Positions 50,405 to 61,906 are shown, counted from the first letter of the stretch. The stretch is DNA of 64,000 bases from Notamacropus eugenii (GCF_028372415.1 NC_092878.1:565501-629500), one strand, 5' to 3'. Notes: generated by a model from the sequence alone, not told the origin. A program made the numbers and translations.

Positions 50405-50730
50405 TCTTAATTCAGTAAGCATTTGTTAAGCACCCACTATGAGCCAGTCCTATGCTAAGTGCTGGGAATAAAAGACAAAAATCCTTGTTCTCAAGGAGCT
50501 CACATTTTACCCAGATAAGGCAGATAAATAAACACAAAGTAATTGGTAGGGGAATGGAGACCACTAATAACAGGGCATGGGGAGAAAACCAAGAAAGGCC
50601 TTCTCTAGGAGACAGCATTTGAACTAGGCCTTGCAGACGGCTAGAATTTCAAGAGAGATGAGAGCATTTCAGGCAATGGGGTGGGAATAGGGAAAGTCCC
50701 TGTACCAAAGTTAGTCATGTCACGCAATCA
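50405..50730 (-). repeat. L2 3' end in the MYO5A 3' UTR, antisense
   Basis: agtaagcatttgttaagcac, then cctatgctaagtgctgggaa, then caaggagctcacattttacc, then gacagcatttgaactaggcc. Confidence 0.8.
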
Positions 50731-53056
50731 GCTATTGGATTTTATTTTCCCATTAGGGTAAGGAAAGCTGGAAGAAAGAAAGCATGTGTTCAGTACTTTA
50801 TATGAATGATTTGTCAGAGTGAGCTCAAAGTTCCTACTCAGTTCTTCGCTAGTTATATTTTTGTTAGAGTGGCATCTATTATGAGGATATATGTTGTAAT
50901 AGAATTTGACTTGTGTGATAATTTAATGCTCCATGGAAACACTTGAGTTCATCTCATGAAAAACATTTCTGTACTAAGCATTAATTAGCTCTAGAGAACC
51001 AGAATCAGTAATGCCCCTGGACTGAAGGCTGCTGACAGCAGTCCATTTCTCAATTACCAGTTCAAAGCCTTCCAATATACTTTTGCAGTGGTCTTAGAAT
51101 GATGCTGAATCTCGGCTAATAGGGTCCAGTAAGGCTCCTGTAATAGCATGGAATAGGCTATTATATAGCATATTACGCCTATTACTCCTATAATCAGCTG
51201 TAGCTTTGGGGCCCAGGCAGAAGTGGTAGACCACTGTGGCAGCATCTGAAGAGTGACCAATGGTCGGATTATGAATATGCATCTAATGAGAGGTACTAGC
51301 ATCTAGCCAGTCAATGCTGCATTTCTTGGGGTAGTAGCTTCTTATGGGGGTGAAAGTGTGTCTAAGCATGAATGTGCATCAGAGAACCCCATATATCTGG
51401 CTACATATTTATGTAGGGTAGGGTTGTGGATTTGCGTAATTTATTAGGCTGGGCTATGGAGCCCACTTCTGCTATTTTCCCTTACAGAGCTTCCTTAAGT
51501 TCACTACTACTGTTTCTCTAGGAGGATGGCCCTGTCAAGGGAAGTTATTGAGGCCTTTTACTCATTTGTGTGTGTATATATGTATGTGTACATGTTCTCT
51601 TGATTTGAGGAAGCCAGTGTGGCTCCCTACTATCCTGCCAGTCTTCTCTTCCTTTCTTTCTCCTTTTCTCCTTTCCCCCTCCTCCATCCTTACTGATATC
51701 TTCGGTAGACTCTGAACAAGAACAGAAATCATGGTAGAGAAGAGATCTGAGCCAGTGAAGTGTCAGCTCAAAGATGGTACCTGAAGCAGTGATGAACGCA
51801 TTAGGGAATTACAGAGACAGGACAAAGACTCAGTTGTAGTTAAAGTTTTCATCTACCAATAAGCGTCACCTCATGAAGGTCCAAGGATGCAATGATTTTA
51901 AACCTTCAATGTATATTGTTTTTTATTTTATTTTTTTTAAAACCCTGGTCTGCTGATTGATTAAAAACAGGTAATAGTGCTGGAAATGATATTTTTTATC
52001 CATTATTATGATATCAAAACTTTTTAACTTAAAGTTACAATATCTATTGCTTGTAGGTCAAGAACTGAGAAATGCTGAATGAAAATATCTGCCGAAATAT
52101 ATTTTTGTGATTTTTAAAGGTTTGTTTTGTAATTTTCACACATATGAAAATTGTGGTTTATCTTTGCAGGTATCGTTGTTGGACTCCAAGATTAACTGTC
52201 ATTTCTTTTGTATCACACTGTGTTGTTTGGTATATTTTGAAAAACAGTGTTTTTAAGTTGAAATTTGTGTGTTTCATAATTTAATGCTTGGCAGGTCAGT
52301 ATTTTTACATGCATTTTTCAGAGGCGAGAATTTCTAAAAATGAAATTATCACATATGTGTGACTTTAGTGCTAAATTTCAGCTCTGTTGAATGTGAACTT
52401 TCAAAATATATACTTATTTTCTTGAAAGACAAATGTTCTCACATGATCTAGACATGTATCAGATGTCATAACATGTGGCTGCTGGTAAAGTTGTGTTGGT
52501 TAGAGTACTGAGAAAATGTTTAGTTGTAGGTTTCCCCCTTAAAATTTAAAATGGCTCAAAATGTGTTACACAAAAATTAGTTGATTGGCTGTTTTACTGG
52601 GATGCTTAGAATTGTACATCTTTTAACAGCTGTTTTACAGACATTGTTCTGTTTCATTCTACTGAATTTAAAGAGGGTGTCCTAATTTGTGTTATATGTG
52701 AGATGTGATAGAGTTCATCTTTGAAACATTCATTCCATTAAAGAGAAAATAGTAGTGCCAAGAAGCTGATGGTCATTATCATTTAATTCCCATTTGAAAC
52801 TGAAGACATTTCAGTATAATATATAAGAACTGATTTTTTTTTTTAAAAAGGAAAGTTGATAATTCACCTCATGTCAACCAAGGGCCTTTGAAAAATGGGT
52901 TTTCGCTGGATATCTCTATAGTACTTAGATGAAAACCAAAACCATATCAACATGACGTATATGCTCTAAGCTGTTGTAGTTGTCTGATGTTGTACTTAGT
53001 CGATGTGTGCATCATGAAACACTGTATTCCTAGTTACCATAGAAAAGAATTATTCA

Positions 53057-53062
53057 AATAAA
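53057..53062 (+). promoter_or_regulatory. Distal polyadenylation signal of MYO5A
   Basis: AATAAA followed within about 20 nt by a U/GU-rich tract (tatgtttgtttgtctttctg), a complete cleavage and polyadenylation arrangement. Beyond it lie LINE-1-derived sequence and the MYO5C promoter, so it is the best candidate for the main 3' end. Confidence 0.7.
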
Positions 53063-53234
53063 GATACAGATATGTTTGTTTGTCTTTCTGTGAGTACACA
53101 AACAGGACATTTTAAAATTTTACTGTAGAGGAGACCTAGCCAATTACAAATGTTACTCTTATTCATGGGAAGTGTGCACATGGGACTCTACTAGTGAGTT
53201 TCACTACCCGTGTCACAGACAAAGAACTGAAAGG

Positions 53235-53757
53235 ATGTCTGTCATTGAGGAATGACTGAACAAGTGGTGGCCTATGAACGTAAAGGAATGCTAATGTGCT
53301 ATAAGAAATGACAAGCAGAAAGCTTTCAGAAAAACCTGAGAAGCCTTACATGATCTGATGCAGAGTGAGGTGAGCAGAACAGCCTTTTGTGCAGTGACCA
53401 ACTCTGAGTGTCCGGGCTATTCTCATCAGCGAAGTGATCCAAGGCAGTTCAAAAGACGTAGGATGAAAAATGCTATCCACCTCCAGAGAGAGAGCTGATA
53501 GAGTCTGAGCACAGACTGAAGCAGAATTTTTTTCATTTTATTTTTCTTGCTTTCTCCCCGCCTCTCCACTGAAACATCACGAATATGGAAATGTTTCACA
53601 TGATTTCACATGTGTAATTGATATCACATTTCTTACTTTCTCAATGGGTGAGGGAGGTGCAGGAGGGAAGGAGAGAGTCAGAACTCAAATTCTTTTTAAA
53701 TGAATGTTAAAAATAAATAAATTTATTTTTAAAAATTAAAAACTTTAAAAAATAAAT
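53235..53757 (+). mobile_element. LINE-1 3' end (ORF2 end and 3' UTR)
   Basis: ttgaggaatgactgaacaag, then gctataagaaatgacaagca, then gaaaaatgctatccacctcc, then atatggaaatgtttcacatg, ending in an A/T-rich tail. This is the standard marsupial LINE-1 3' end, inserted just past the MYO5A poly(A) site. Confidence 0.8.
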
Positions 53758-54604
53758 CATTGAGAAGAAAGTTAACAGGGAAAACTACAAGTCTAGAAGA
53801 AAGCTGAACCAATGCTAATAAGAATACATTATGAAGTTACTAGTTTGGATAGACAAAAATGTGGCTGGTGGTAGGTAGGTTTAGTGCGAGATGTTTCCAT
53901 ATAACCATAAAGATGCAAATATAAGCCCCCACCGTAATTATTGATGAGGATCCAAGCCTAAATTAGTGCTTAGAGTTAAATAACAAAGAATAAAAGGGGG
54001 GATCCACATGAAGCAAAGGATTACACTCATCTAGCTTCCCACCACCCCAGCAGGGACCTCTCACACCTCCACCTTGTGGCAATTGACTGTTCCAAGCTGC
54101 TCCTCTACCTTAGAACTTCTCTTTGCTCTCTCTGCTCTTAGCCAAGCTACTGACTACCATCTGCAGTGAATTTCTTCTCCACTGAGCTGTTGCTGTTGGG
54201 AATATGCGGCTCCTGGGAATCTTCTATGGCTTTAGCTCAGCCCCAGACTGCTTTAGCTCCTACAATTCAGTTAGTTAGAAGAGAGTCTTTAAACATTTCT
54301 CTCAAAACTGAATAATTATTTTTAATTCCTATCATACTCTGTTTTAGCCTACCTGAGTTCCTGTGAAATTGTCTGGGAGACTATTTAGAAAAAAAAAAAT
54401 TGTGGACAGAGCTGGGATAAGAAGACTCTTCCTCCATCATAATGCCCCTTATCCAGAAGCAATACTGAAAAGAAGTAGGTAGAATGGGAGAAGCTGAGCT
54501 ATCCCCAAATACCCCCAGCATTTCATTCTACTTCTATCACATAGGAAACTGGAAATAGATAATTATCAGTTACCAGTTAATTTGTTTTCTAAACAGTCTC
54601 CAAT

Positions 54605-54785
54605 AGTTTTAAAGAACCTAGAATTTTAGAGCCAAAGGGACCTTGGGTCCACTTCCCTCTTAAACAAATAAGGTAACAAAGGAGAAGTAAAGTGATTCGT
54701 TCAAGGTTACTTGTGCAAAAAGAGACCAAAATGTAGAGCTAGGTCTTCTATATCCAACCCAGTGTTCTTTTCATTATACGGATTT
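54605..54785 (-). repeat. MIR3-like SINE, antisense
   Basis: cctagaattttagagccaaa, then agtaaagtgattcgttcaag, then gagctaggtcttctatatc. Confidence 0.65.
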
Positions 54786-55289
54786 GACTTCCCTTGCTGG
54801 CTCAAACCTGGCATCTCCATTGTACCAAAGACCACTGCTTTTCTGCCTCACTGTCTTTTGGTTTAAGTCAGAAAAGCACCACAGGAGGTTCTCTTTTTTC
54901 TGTCAAGCAAAAGCTGACGGGCTTCAAAGACACACAATTTACAACCGGGAGAAACAGAGAGAAATTTTCCCAAGGCTTCCATAAATGACTGCATTTATTA
55001 GATGTTTCTACCTTTGCATTCTTGAGTTTTTAAAGACATTTAATGAATGTCTACATTCATTTTTTATACTGGGGGCTGAAATTCCATCCGCATCAGTCTT
55101 TTCAGGGAGTACTGCATAACAAATATTTTAGAACAATGTTCAGTAAGATTTTTATCACATCCACAACTTCACAGACTTTACTATTTGCCCACCCTCGCCC
55201 TTCAAACACTGACTGCGAAGTGGCAGGAAACGTAAAGAGCTGGGAAAACGACAAAGAGCTAAGTCTAATCTAACGGCTGAGGGGATGTT

Positions 55290-55900
55290 TCCCCCACGTC
55301 CAACATGACGGCTGGGGTAGCTTTGTGCACCTGCGGCTGCCCCACCTTGTTCTCCCCGCACGTGGGCTCCCACCCTAACATCCCCCACAGCCAATAGGAA
55401 GAAGATCTCCGGCCCGGGCTCTTATGGACCAATCCCAGGGCCCGGGATCCTTCCCGACACCTGGACGGAGCTGCTTCTCGCCAGTTCTCCCACTTTGGGG
55501 CTCAGGAATGCCAGGAGCGTCTTGGCACCCGGACTGATGCCAGGCCCATGGTGTGCTGCAGACGAGGGCACCTGGACGCTCGCGCCCCGCCTCTCTTTGC
55601 GTCGCCTCGCTCCTCCCGCCGCCGGGACCTTGCCAGTCTCTGGCCGACTCCCCGCCCTCCAGGTGCCCAGGACGCGGGATCCCCAACTCCTCGGCCTCCT
55701 CCTTCCCCAGGCCGGGTTTCGGGGGCGCCGGCGCCGCCCCCATGGCGGTGGCTGAGCTGTACACGCAGGTAGGATGGGGGCATGGCGGGGGTCGGGGGGG
55801 AGCTGTTGATCCCAAATCGCTACGGGGCCCACGCCAATGCTGACTGTACCTGAGGCACCTGCCGGGGGAGGGGCGGGGCGGGGCGGTGCCAGGCCCGTAA
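55290..55900 (+). promoter_or_regulatory. MYO5C: CpG island promoter of MYO5C
   Basis: An abrupt change from AT-rich DNA to GC- and CpG-rich sequence around the first MYO5C exon. It has CCAAT boxes at 55391-55395 and 55429-55433, GC boxes near 55866-55885 (ggggcggggcggggcgg), and no TATA box at a sensible distance. Transcription probably begins between about 55440 and 55700. This is a typical dispersed-start CpG promoter; the exact start is not visible. Confidence 0.85.
55742..55768 (+). CDS. MYO5C: MYO5C first coding exon (MAVAELYTQ)
   Basis: ATG in a good Kozak context (gccccCATGG), nine codons MAVAELYTQ, then the donor CAG|gtagga in phase 0. This is the known start of myosin Vc, which continues YNRVWIPDPEEVW in the next exon outside the window. 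Myosin Vc is an epithelial class V motor linked to secretory granules and Rab8/Rab10 membranes. The neighbouring order MYO5A then MYO5C on one strand matches other mammals. Only this exon is in the window. Confidence 0.93.
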
Positions 55901-56213
55901 CAGGCCCGTGCACCGTACGGGTCCGTTGTGTTCCGAGCCTGGAACCCGGGTGCCAGCCGAGGACAGGAGTCCAGATGTGAACCTGCGGGTTCTCAGGGTT
56001 AACTCCGGGGTCTGGGCTAGCCCGAGGCCCCGGCCCAGGAAGGAGGAGGGCTGGCAGGAGCTGGGCAAGTCAGCTGGGTACTGCTGGGGCAGCCAAGGCC
56101 TGGCAGGGCCGCTGGAGGAGTGGCACGGACAAGGGTCCGACGCCCCCATCCCCCTTCTGTGGCTGCTCCTGGGGTCGCTCAGGTTCTTGCTGCCGTTTCC
56201 CCTGATCTGTGTC

Positions 56214-56335
56214 AAGTCCAACACACGTTTTTTAAGCCCTGGTCTATGCAAGGCGCCATGCAGGCTGGGGATACTGAGCCAGGGAAATGGAAATGAGGAA
56301 CGGTAGCTGCCCTTAGAAAGCTTACATGCCACGGG
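56214..56335 (-). repeat. L2 3' end, antisense
   Basis: aagtccaacacacgtttttt, then ctatgcaaggcgccatgcag, then ttagaaagcttacatgcc. Confidence 0.6.
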
Positions 56336-57061
56336 GCAGTGGCTCCTCACTCCCTCTTCTCACAGTGGACAGCTCAGCCTCCAGGAATTTCAATATTTAC
56401 GTATATGATATAAATACAGATCCACACCCATGCACACACATCTATGCAACACACAGCCATATGTATGTGTATGTGTGTATATGTATATGTATGTATGTTT
56501 GCTGGCACCAGCTTGTACCAGAACCAGTTGTTAAAATTTCAGTGTGAGTAGTTCGTTTTGTTTTCATTTGGTAAAGGAAAATAGGGCGAGTCAGGGTTTG
56601 ATGTGTTTGGCTGATTATCTAGACTTGAGAAAGTAGAGAGAAAGTAATAAAACAAATTAAACTGAAGTGTGTTCTGCACTTTTGGAGAGCAGGTTGTTAA
56701 ACATTTACCATATAACATATTCAGCTTCATTAAAAGTCTCAATTTAGACCCATGAGCCTGAATATGATGAGGAAATACAGGAAGCACAGTGGCGAGGCAA
56801 CAGCACATCAAGGGTCAGAGGAGAACTAGTCTCAGGGCCTTACCTCCTGGAGGTACTTCAAAAGATTTCATTTCTAGATTAGATGAGCCCTGTTCTGGTA
56901 TTCCATAGAGCTACCCATACCCTCTCAATTGTTAATGAAAGAGGAAGTGAAATGCTTCTGAGATTAGCTGAGTTGTTCATTTGAATAAATATTAATTCTC
57001 TCTCCACCTGAATGATCTAAAATCCCTGAAGATAACATTACGATAAGTGCAAGGAATTGTC

Positions 57062-57312
57062 CATTAGTGGTGCACTGGATAGAGCCCTGGGCCTAGAGTT
57101 AGGAGGATTCATCTTCCTGAGTTCAAATCTGACCTCAGACATTTACTACCTATGTGATCCTGGGCAAGTCACTTAACCCTGTTTGCCTCAGTTTCCTCAT
57201 CTGTAAAATGAGCTGGAGGAGTGAACCACTCCAGTATCTTTGCCAAGAAACCCCAAATGATTTGGGCTCGCCAAGAGTCTCCACAGGACGGAAATGACTC
57301 AACAATCACATA
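57062..57312 (+). repeat. CORE-SINE
   Basis: gtggtgcactggatagagcc, then gtgatcctgggcaagtcact, then cctcagtttcctcatctgta, then ccagtatctttgccaagaa. Confidence 0.9.
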
Positions 57313-57319
57313 GGCTAGA

Positions 57320-58080
57320 AGATACAAAGACAAAAGGAAAAAGTCCCTTTCTTCAAGGAACTCTGTCTGATAAGACACATTATACTTTGGACAAGTAAAT
57401 ACAAAGTAAACACATGACCAATTTTGGTGGGGTTAGGAAAGGTCTTACAGGAAGTAGTGCTTGGCCGAACTAGGAAGAGAGCTCGAGATTCTAAGAGGCA
57501 GGAGTCAGTATATTCCAGGTACAGGCCTGTGCAAAGCCAAGGATGGAGGCCAAAATGTCGTTTACGAGGGACAGTAGGTTAGCCAGTTGGATAGAGAGTA
57601 TGGAGTTCCTGAAAGGGATTAATGTATAAGAAGTGTGTAAAGGTAGACTGAGCCCAAGTGGTAAAGTTCTTAAGTGTGTTCTGTGCTTTTGGAGGGCAGG
57701 TTGTTAAACATTGTTTTAAATGCCAAATATGGGAGTCGGAATCTGATCCTACAGATAATTGGGAACCACTGAAGTTTATTTTGATAGGAAAGTCACATGT
57801 CAGTCCCATGTTTTAAGAATATCATTTTGCCACTGTGTGGAGGATGGACTAGAAAGGGGGGTATATCTCCTCCCACAAGAATATTGATTAGGAGTCTATT
57901 TAGGGTTAGGGTTAGGGTTAGAATCGAGGCGCATTTTTAGAATCAAGGGTTAGAATTGAGCGCATTTAGGGTTAGGGTTAGGGTTGATGAGGGTCTAAAC
58001 CAGAGAGGTGGATATGTCAAGGGAAAGATGGGGGTGCCTATTATAGATGTTGTGGCAAGAGAATCAACAGGACTTGATAT
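57320..58080 (-). repeat. L2 LINE, antisense, with a telomere-like insertion
   Basis: cccctttc-type L2 phrases (tttcttcaaggaactctgtc), then ggtacaggcctgtgcaaagc, then aatatcattttgccactgtg, then gattaggagtctatt. It is interrupted at 57899-57985 and continues at gatgagggtctaaaccagag. Confidence 0.75.
57899..57985. repeat. Interstitial telomeric repeat tracts (TTAGGG)
   Basis: Two tracts of three perfect ttaggg-type units (about 57899-57921 and 57965-57985) separated by about 43 bp, which itself holds an extra agggttag and two copies of a gaatcgaggcgcattt-like phrase. Both tracts have the G-rich strand on +. Confidence 0.93.
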
Positions 58081-58139
58081 CTCACCATTTGGTTCATTTT
58101 AAATTATATTTACATATAGAACTGTGTGATTATTTATTG

Positions 58140-58870
58140 CCTTACTTGCCTTAAACTATCATGTTGTATCTCTGCCTTTCAAAGCCAAACTTCTAAATGA
58201 AGCCATTTACTCACTTTCTCCACTTATTTTCCTCTCAATCACTTGTTGATCTTTTGCAGTATGGTTTCCAGTCTGATCACTCAACAGAAAATGCTTGATT
58301 CAACGTTACCAGTCATTTCTTAATTGTCCAATCCAATAGCCTTCTCTCGATCCTCATCCTTCTTGACCTCCCAGCAGCACTTTATACTGATTACTCTCTC
58401 TCTCTTGTGTTGGTTTTCTTGCTACCTGATTGCCGTTTCCTGGTCTGTTCTGATGGATCAATTAACATGCATTTATCAAGAGCTTATTATGTGCCAGTAT
58501 GCTATATGCTGGGGATATGAGTACAAAGAATGAAGCAAGCCCTACTTTCAAGAAGCTTTCATTCAACCATCCATATCCTGTTCCCTAACCACGAGTGTGC
58601 TACCATGCTCTATCCAATACCCTTCTCTCTCTTTACATTCTCCCTTGATATCCTTATCAGATCCCATGGGCTCAGTCATCAGATTATACAGACCACTATA
58701 TCCACACCTGATTTTTCTTTTGAGCACTGGGCCCTGCAGCACCAATTGTAGTAGACATCTTGAACTAGATGTACCTTAGGCATTTTAAACACAGTATATC
58801 CAAAACAGAACTGATTATCTTCCAATCATCTGTCTTAGGTCTGTCCTCTGGAAAGATATGAAATCTCATT
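58140..58870 (+). repeat. L2 LINE (reverse transcriptase region), sense
   Basis: Around 58330-58400 the + strand translates to SNSLLSILILLDLPAAL, the L2/CR1 'LLDLSAAFDTVDH' reverse-transcriptase motif. After an antisense L2 end at about 58450-58560 it resumes with DILIRSHGLSHQ and later 'PKQN' pieces. Decayed. Confidence 0.75.
58450..58562 (-). repeat. L2 3' end, antisense, inside the sense L2
   Basis: acatgcatttatcaagagct, then gtgccagtatgctatatgct, then tactttcaagaagctttcat. Confidence 0.7.
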
Positions 58871-58909
58871 TTCTTTCCATCTGATGGCCTTTCAGTTGTA
58901 AACAAGTTA

Positions 58910-59720
58910 ATCAGTTCAACATGCATTTATTAAATGCCTCTAAAGAACGAGGCTAAATTTACAAGGACCCAGGTATACCAGGACCCAGCATGGAAAGGGG
59001 AGAGATTATAATGAGGCAGACCAGTTAGGAAGTCATTGCAGAATATGATGTTGAAGTTGCAAATCTAGGTCACTAGAAGAATGGAGATACCTTCAATAGA
59101 AATAGGAAACTTTGGAGGAGTGGTAAGTGAGGAGATGATGACTTCTGCTTTTATGGTATTGAGTCTGATATCCTTTGGGATATCCAAATGGAAATGGCTA
59201 ACAGCCATTGGGCATCTAGGTGGTGTAGTGAATAGAATGCCTGGCTGGAGTCAGGAAGACTCTTTTCCTGAGTTCAAATCTGTCCTTAAACTCTTAGCTG
59301 TGTGACCCTGGGAAAGTCCTTTAACCCTATTTCCCTTAGTTTCTTCATCTGTAAAATGAGCCAGAGAGGGAAATGGCAAACCAATCCAGTGCCTTTGTCA
59401 AGAAAACCCCAAATAAATAAATAAAATTAAAAAAAAATAAAACCCCAAATTGGGTTTGTTGGGAGAGTTGGGACTGAATGACAACAATATATGGTGATAA
59501 AAGAGAGAGGATAGGACTGGTTGTAGCATTTATGAAATCACCTCCCTAGAGATGCTAACTGAACCCCAAGGGAGTGGATGAGATTATGATGAAGAGAAAG
59601 TGAGAGAAAGTAAAGAAGACCTAGGACAGAACCTTAAAGGATGTCCCCCACCACCAATCAAGGGACTGAACAAGAGTGATGATCCAGAAAGGATTTTGAA
59701 AAGGGAAGATTAGGTCTCCC
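58910..59720 (-). repeat. L2 LINE, antisense, split by a SINE
   Basis: atgcatttattaaatgcctc, then gcagaccagttaggaagtca, then ttgggatatccaaatggaaa. After the SINE (59209-59487) it resumes at gagattatgatgaagagaaa and aagacctaggacagaacc. Confidence 0.7.
59209..59487 (+). repeat. CORE-SINE with internal A-rich expansion, nested in L2
   Basis: gggcatctaggtggtgtagt, then tgtgtgaccctgggaaagtc, then cttcatctgtaaaatgagcc, an (aaat)n/A-rich run, then the SINE 3' part (gggactgaatgacaacaa). Confidence 0.85.
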
Positions 59721-59739
59721 TTAACTCTTTTTCCCAGGC

Positions 59740-59915
59740 TCATATTGCATGACTTCCAGACCTCTCACCATCTCAGTCACCCTTCTCTGAAAATGTTCCA
59801 GTTTGGTCTCATAACTGGACCCATTGCAACAGATATGCTCTGAAATCTGCATACAGTAGAATTATACCCTCTTTGTTGGATTGGAGAGACACGCACCTCT
59901 AGAATAAGGACAGTC
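59740..59915. repeat. L3/CR1-like fragment, partly repeated at 61292
   Basis: 'gaaaatgttccagtttggtc...cagatatgctctgaaatctg' resembles L3/CR1 wording. About 80 bp of it recurs at 61292-61375. Confidence 0.45.
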
Positions 59916-60319
59916 CAAGGTATTGGGCCATTGAAGATAATGATAGGCAAAGCAGTAGAGTGACTGCTCCCTGGGAATGACTGTTAGCTAGGAGGTCCAG
60001 GAACAAAACAGATTTTTGTTTGAAGTAAGAATCTGAATGTTCAGAAATACCTACCATGACTCCATCAAGGAATCTGTCAAAATATCAACGGAGAGACAAA
60101 GTTAACTCTCAACAACCAGTCACCAGCTGACATCAATTGTCTTATCAGCATCCTCTGGAAATGATTCTTCAGTACACCTAGGTGCTTTATCAGTGAGCCC
60201 CAGTATAGTACACAAAGCTGTTATGAAAGACTGTCAAGGGATTCTTAAAACCCAGATGCATGATGTTTAAGGAATTCCCCTGAATTACTCATGTTTTACC
60301 TCTAAAAAAAAAACTATGC

Positions 60320-60465
60320 CAAGGACTATCTCATACAGCCCATTTATTTTAGAGATGAGGAAACTGAGGCAGAAGGAAGGGACTTGCCCAAGGACCCACA
60401 GAAAGTATCAAAGGTGGGATTTGAACCCAGACCATCTTACTTCAGAGCCAAAGTTCTTTAATCTG
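60320..60465 (-). repeat. MIR SINE, antisense
   Basis: agagatgaggaaactgaggc, then gggacttgcccaaggaccca, then ggatttgaacccagacc. Well preserved core. Confidence 0.85.
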
Positions 60466-61012
60466 TATAAAGATTAATGGATTTCCATTCTGGCTTTTCA
60501 AAGCACTTTTCTGATTTTTAGGTAATGTTAAAAAAAAACTCTAGAGTCATGTTTTGAATTACTTATGAAAAGCGCACACTCAGCATTTTTTTGTTGCTAC
60601 TAATGTGAAATGTTATTCAGGTCTATGGTTGCAAAAAAGAAACTTGCTTGTACTCAGGTTTGGAAGATTCATTATTTTATTAAATCTATCACTTCCAGGA
60701 AGTTAATTTAAGCCATTCTAGAGGAGCTCTTCACACACTCATATCAAATGATTCTTTTGAGAGTGAAAACAAAGGGAGAAATTATTCCTGGAAAAGCAGG
60801 GTTGAGGGTGCATGTGGGTGTGTTGGTCTTACCTGACAACACATTGATCCCCAAGGTGCTATAGTGAGGGAAGAATTTGACCATTTACAAAACCCTGCTC
60901 TAAGCAAACTGCTTTACATTAATTCTTTACAGGAGTATTCCGGGGAGGGGCAAAGGGGGAAGCTCTTTTATTTTCTTCTTGGTATGTTGCTTCTCCATAT
61001 CACGTAGAGAGG

Positions 61013-61215
61013 CCCAGTCAAGTCATGGACAGAACCTCAAAACTAGAAAGACTTGACAACCTGTGACACGCTGACTGTGTGACTCTAGGGAAATCCTTAA
61101 TCTTTCAGTGTCTAGGCAACTCTCTTAAGACGAGTTTCAGGAAAGGTGCCAATCTGCATTGGTGGAGGAAATTCTTCACCAGGGATGCCCTCTACTAGTG
61201 AAATCATCATAGGTC
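61013..61215 (+). repeat. SINE of a distinct subfamily
   Basis: ctgactgtgtgactctaggg, then gtgtctaggcaactctctta, then aatctgcattggtggaggaa. The second half differs from the other SINEs here. Confidence 0.7.
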
Positions 61216-61291
61216 CAGTCCCCATCTCCACCATTTATGCCTGTGTTTTGTGGGCCAACCTTTCTCATATGTTCTAATTCGATGAAAGAAT

Positions 61292-61375
61292 CAGATATGC
61301 TCTGAAATCTGCATATAGCAGAATTATACCCTCTTTGTTGGATTGGGGAGACACTCATCTCCAGAATGGAGAAGG
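61292..61375. repeat. Second copy of the 59830 segment
   Basis: cagatatgctctgaaatctg and ttataccctctttgttggat match 59830-59915, with roughly eight differences over about 80 bp, same orientation. Confidence 0.7.
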
Positions 61376-61906
61376 GATGTCTTGTAAATAACTGATCCTG
61401 ATCTTTGCATGGACAATATTGACCCATCACATCTCAAATGTGCATCATCAATTCTTCTCCATATATGCAAATGAATGAATCATCTCCTTGTGGGTAGGAG
61501 AATGTAATGGAGGGAGAGAGATGAATGGGTGTAACTTGAGTAAACAATGCCCTGTGTTTACTTACAAGGTGGGGTTGCAGTCATATTAATCTAAATTAAC
61601 TAGTTGCATTTGCAAATGGAGGCACCAGAAACTGCAAAGATATAGTCCAGCTTTCTAGGGGGAATCTAGGCCAGTGTCCCCACTCAGAAAACTAAGTAAA
61701 TTTACCTTGGAATACTGACGGCCTTTAGGCACCCCTTCAAACCATGTCCACCAGAAAATTTAATCAAAGTGGGGGGAAATAAATACAAAAGTATTGCTTT
61801 GAGTGCAGGCACATTTAGCTCTTCAGCTAACAGTTGTGATTTAGACTTGGGCTCCATTCACCGATCACATGGTTTAAGTAGTGAATATTGACAAAGCCAG
61901 TCAGGC

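Larger units (their letters stand above)
46730..53085 (+). other. MYO5A: MYO5A 3' untranslated region (inferred extent)
   Basis: About 6.3 kb from the stop codon to the AATAAA at 53057-53062, a length close to that remembered for human MYO5A. It is AT-rich with no open coding potential. It contains a MIR fragment (about 50130-50340), an antisense L2 fragment (50405-50730) and two earlier AATAAA sites. The last kilobase (about 51900-53080) carries no recognisable repeat and may be the conserved part. The extent is inferred from signals only, with no transcript support. Confidence 0.75.
53086..55289. other. MYO5A-MYO5C intergenic spacer
   Basis: About 2.2 kb between the distal MYO5A poly(A) signal and the MYO5C CpG island. 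It holds a LINE-1 3' end and a MIR3-like fragment, listed separately; no gene is seen. Confidence 0.7.

Noticed and set aside
55375-55913. Several long minus- and plus-strand frames at the CpG island
   Set aside because: GC-rich DNA has few stops; the only supported coding sequence is MAVAELYTQ with its splice donor.
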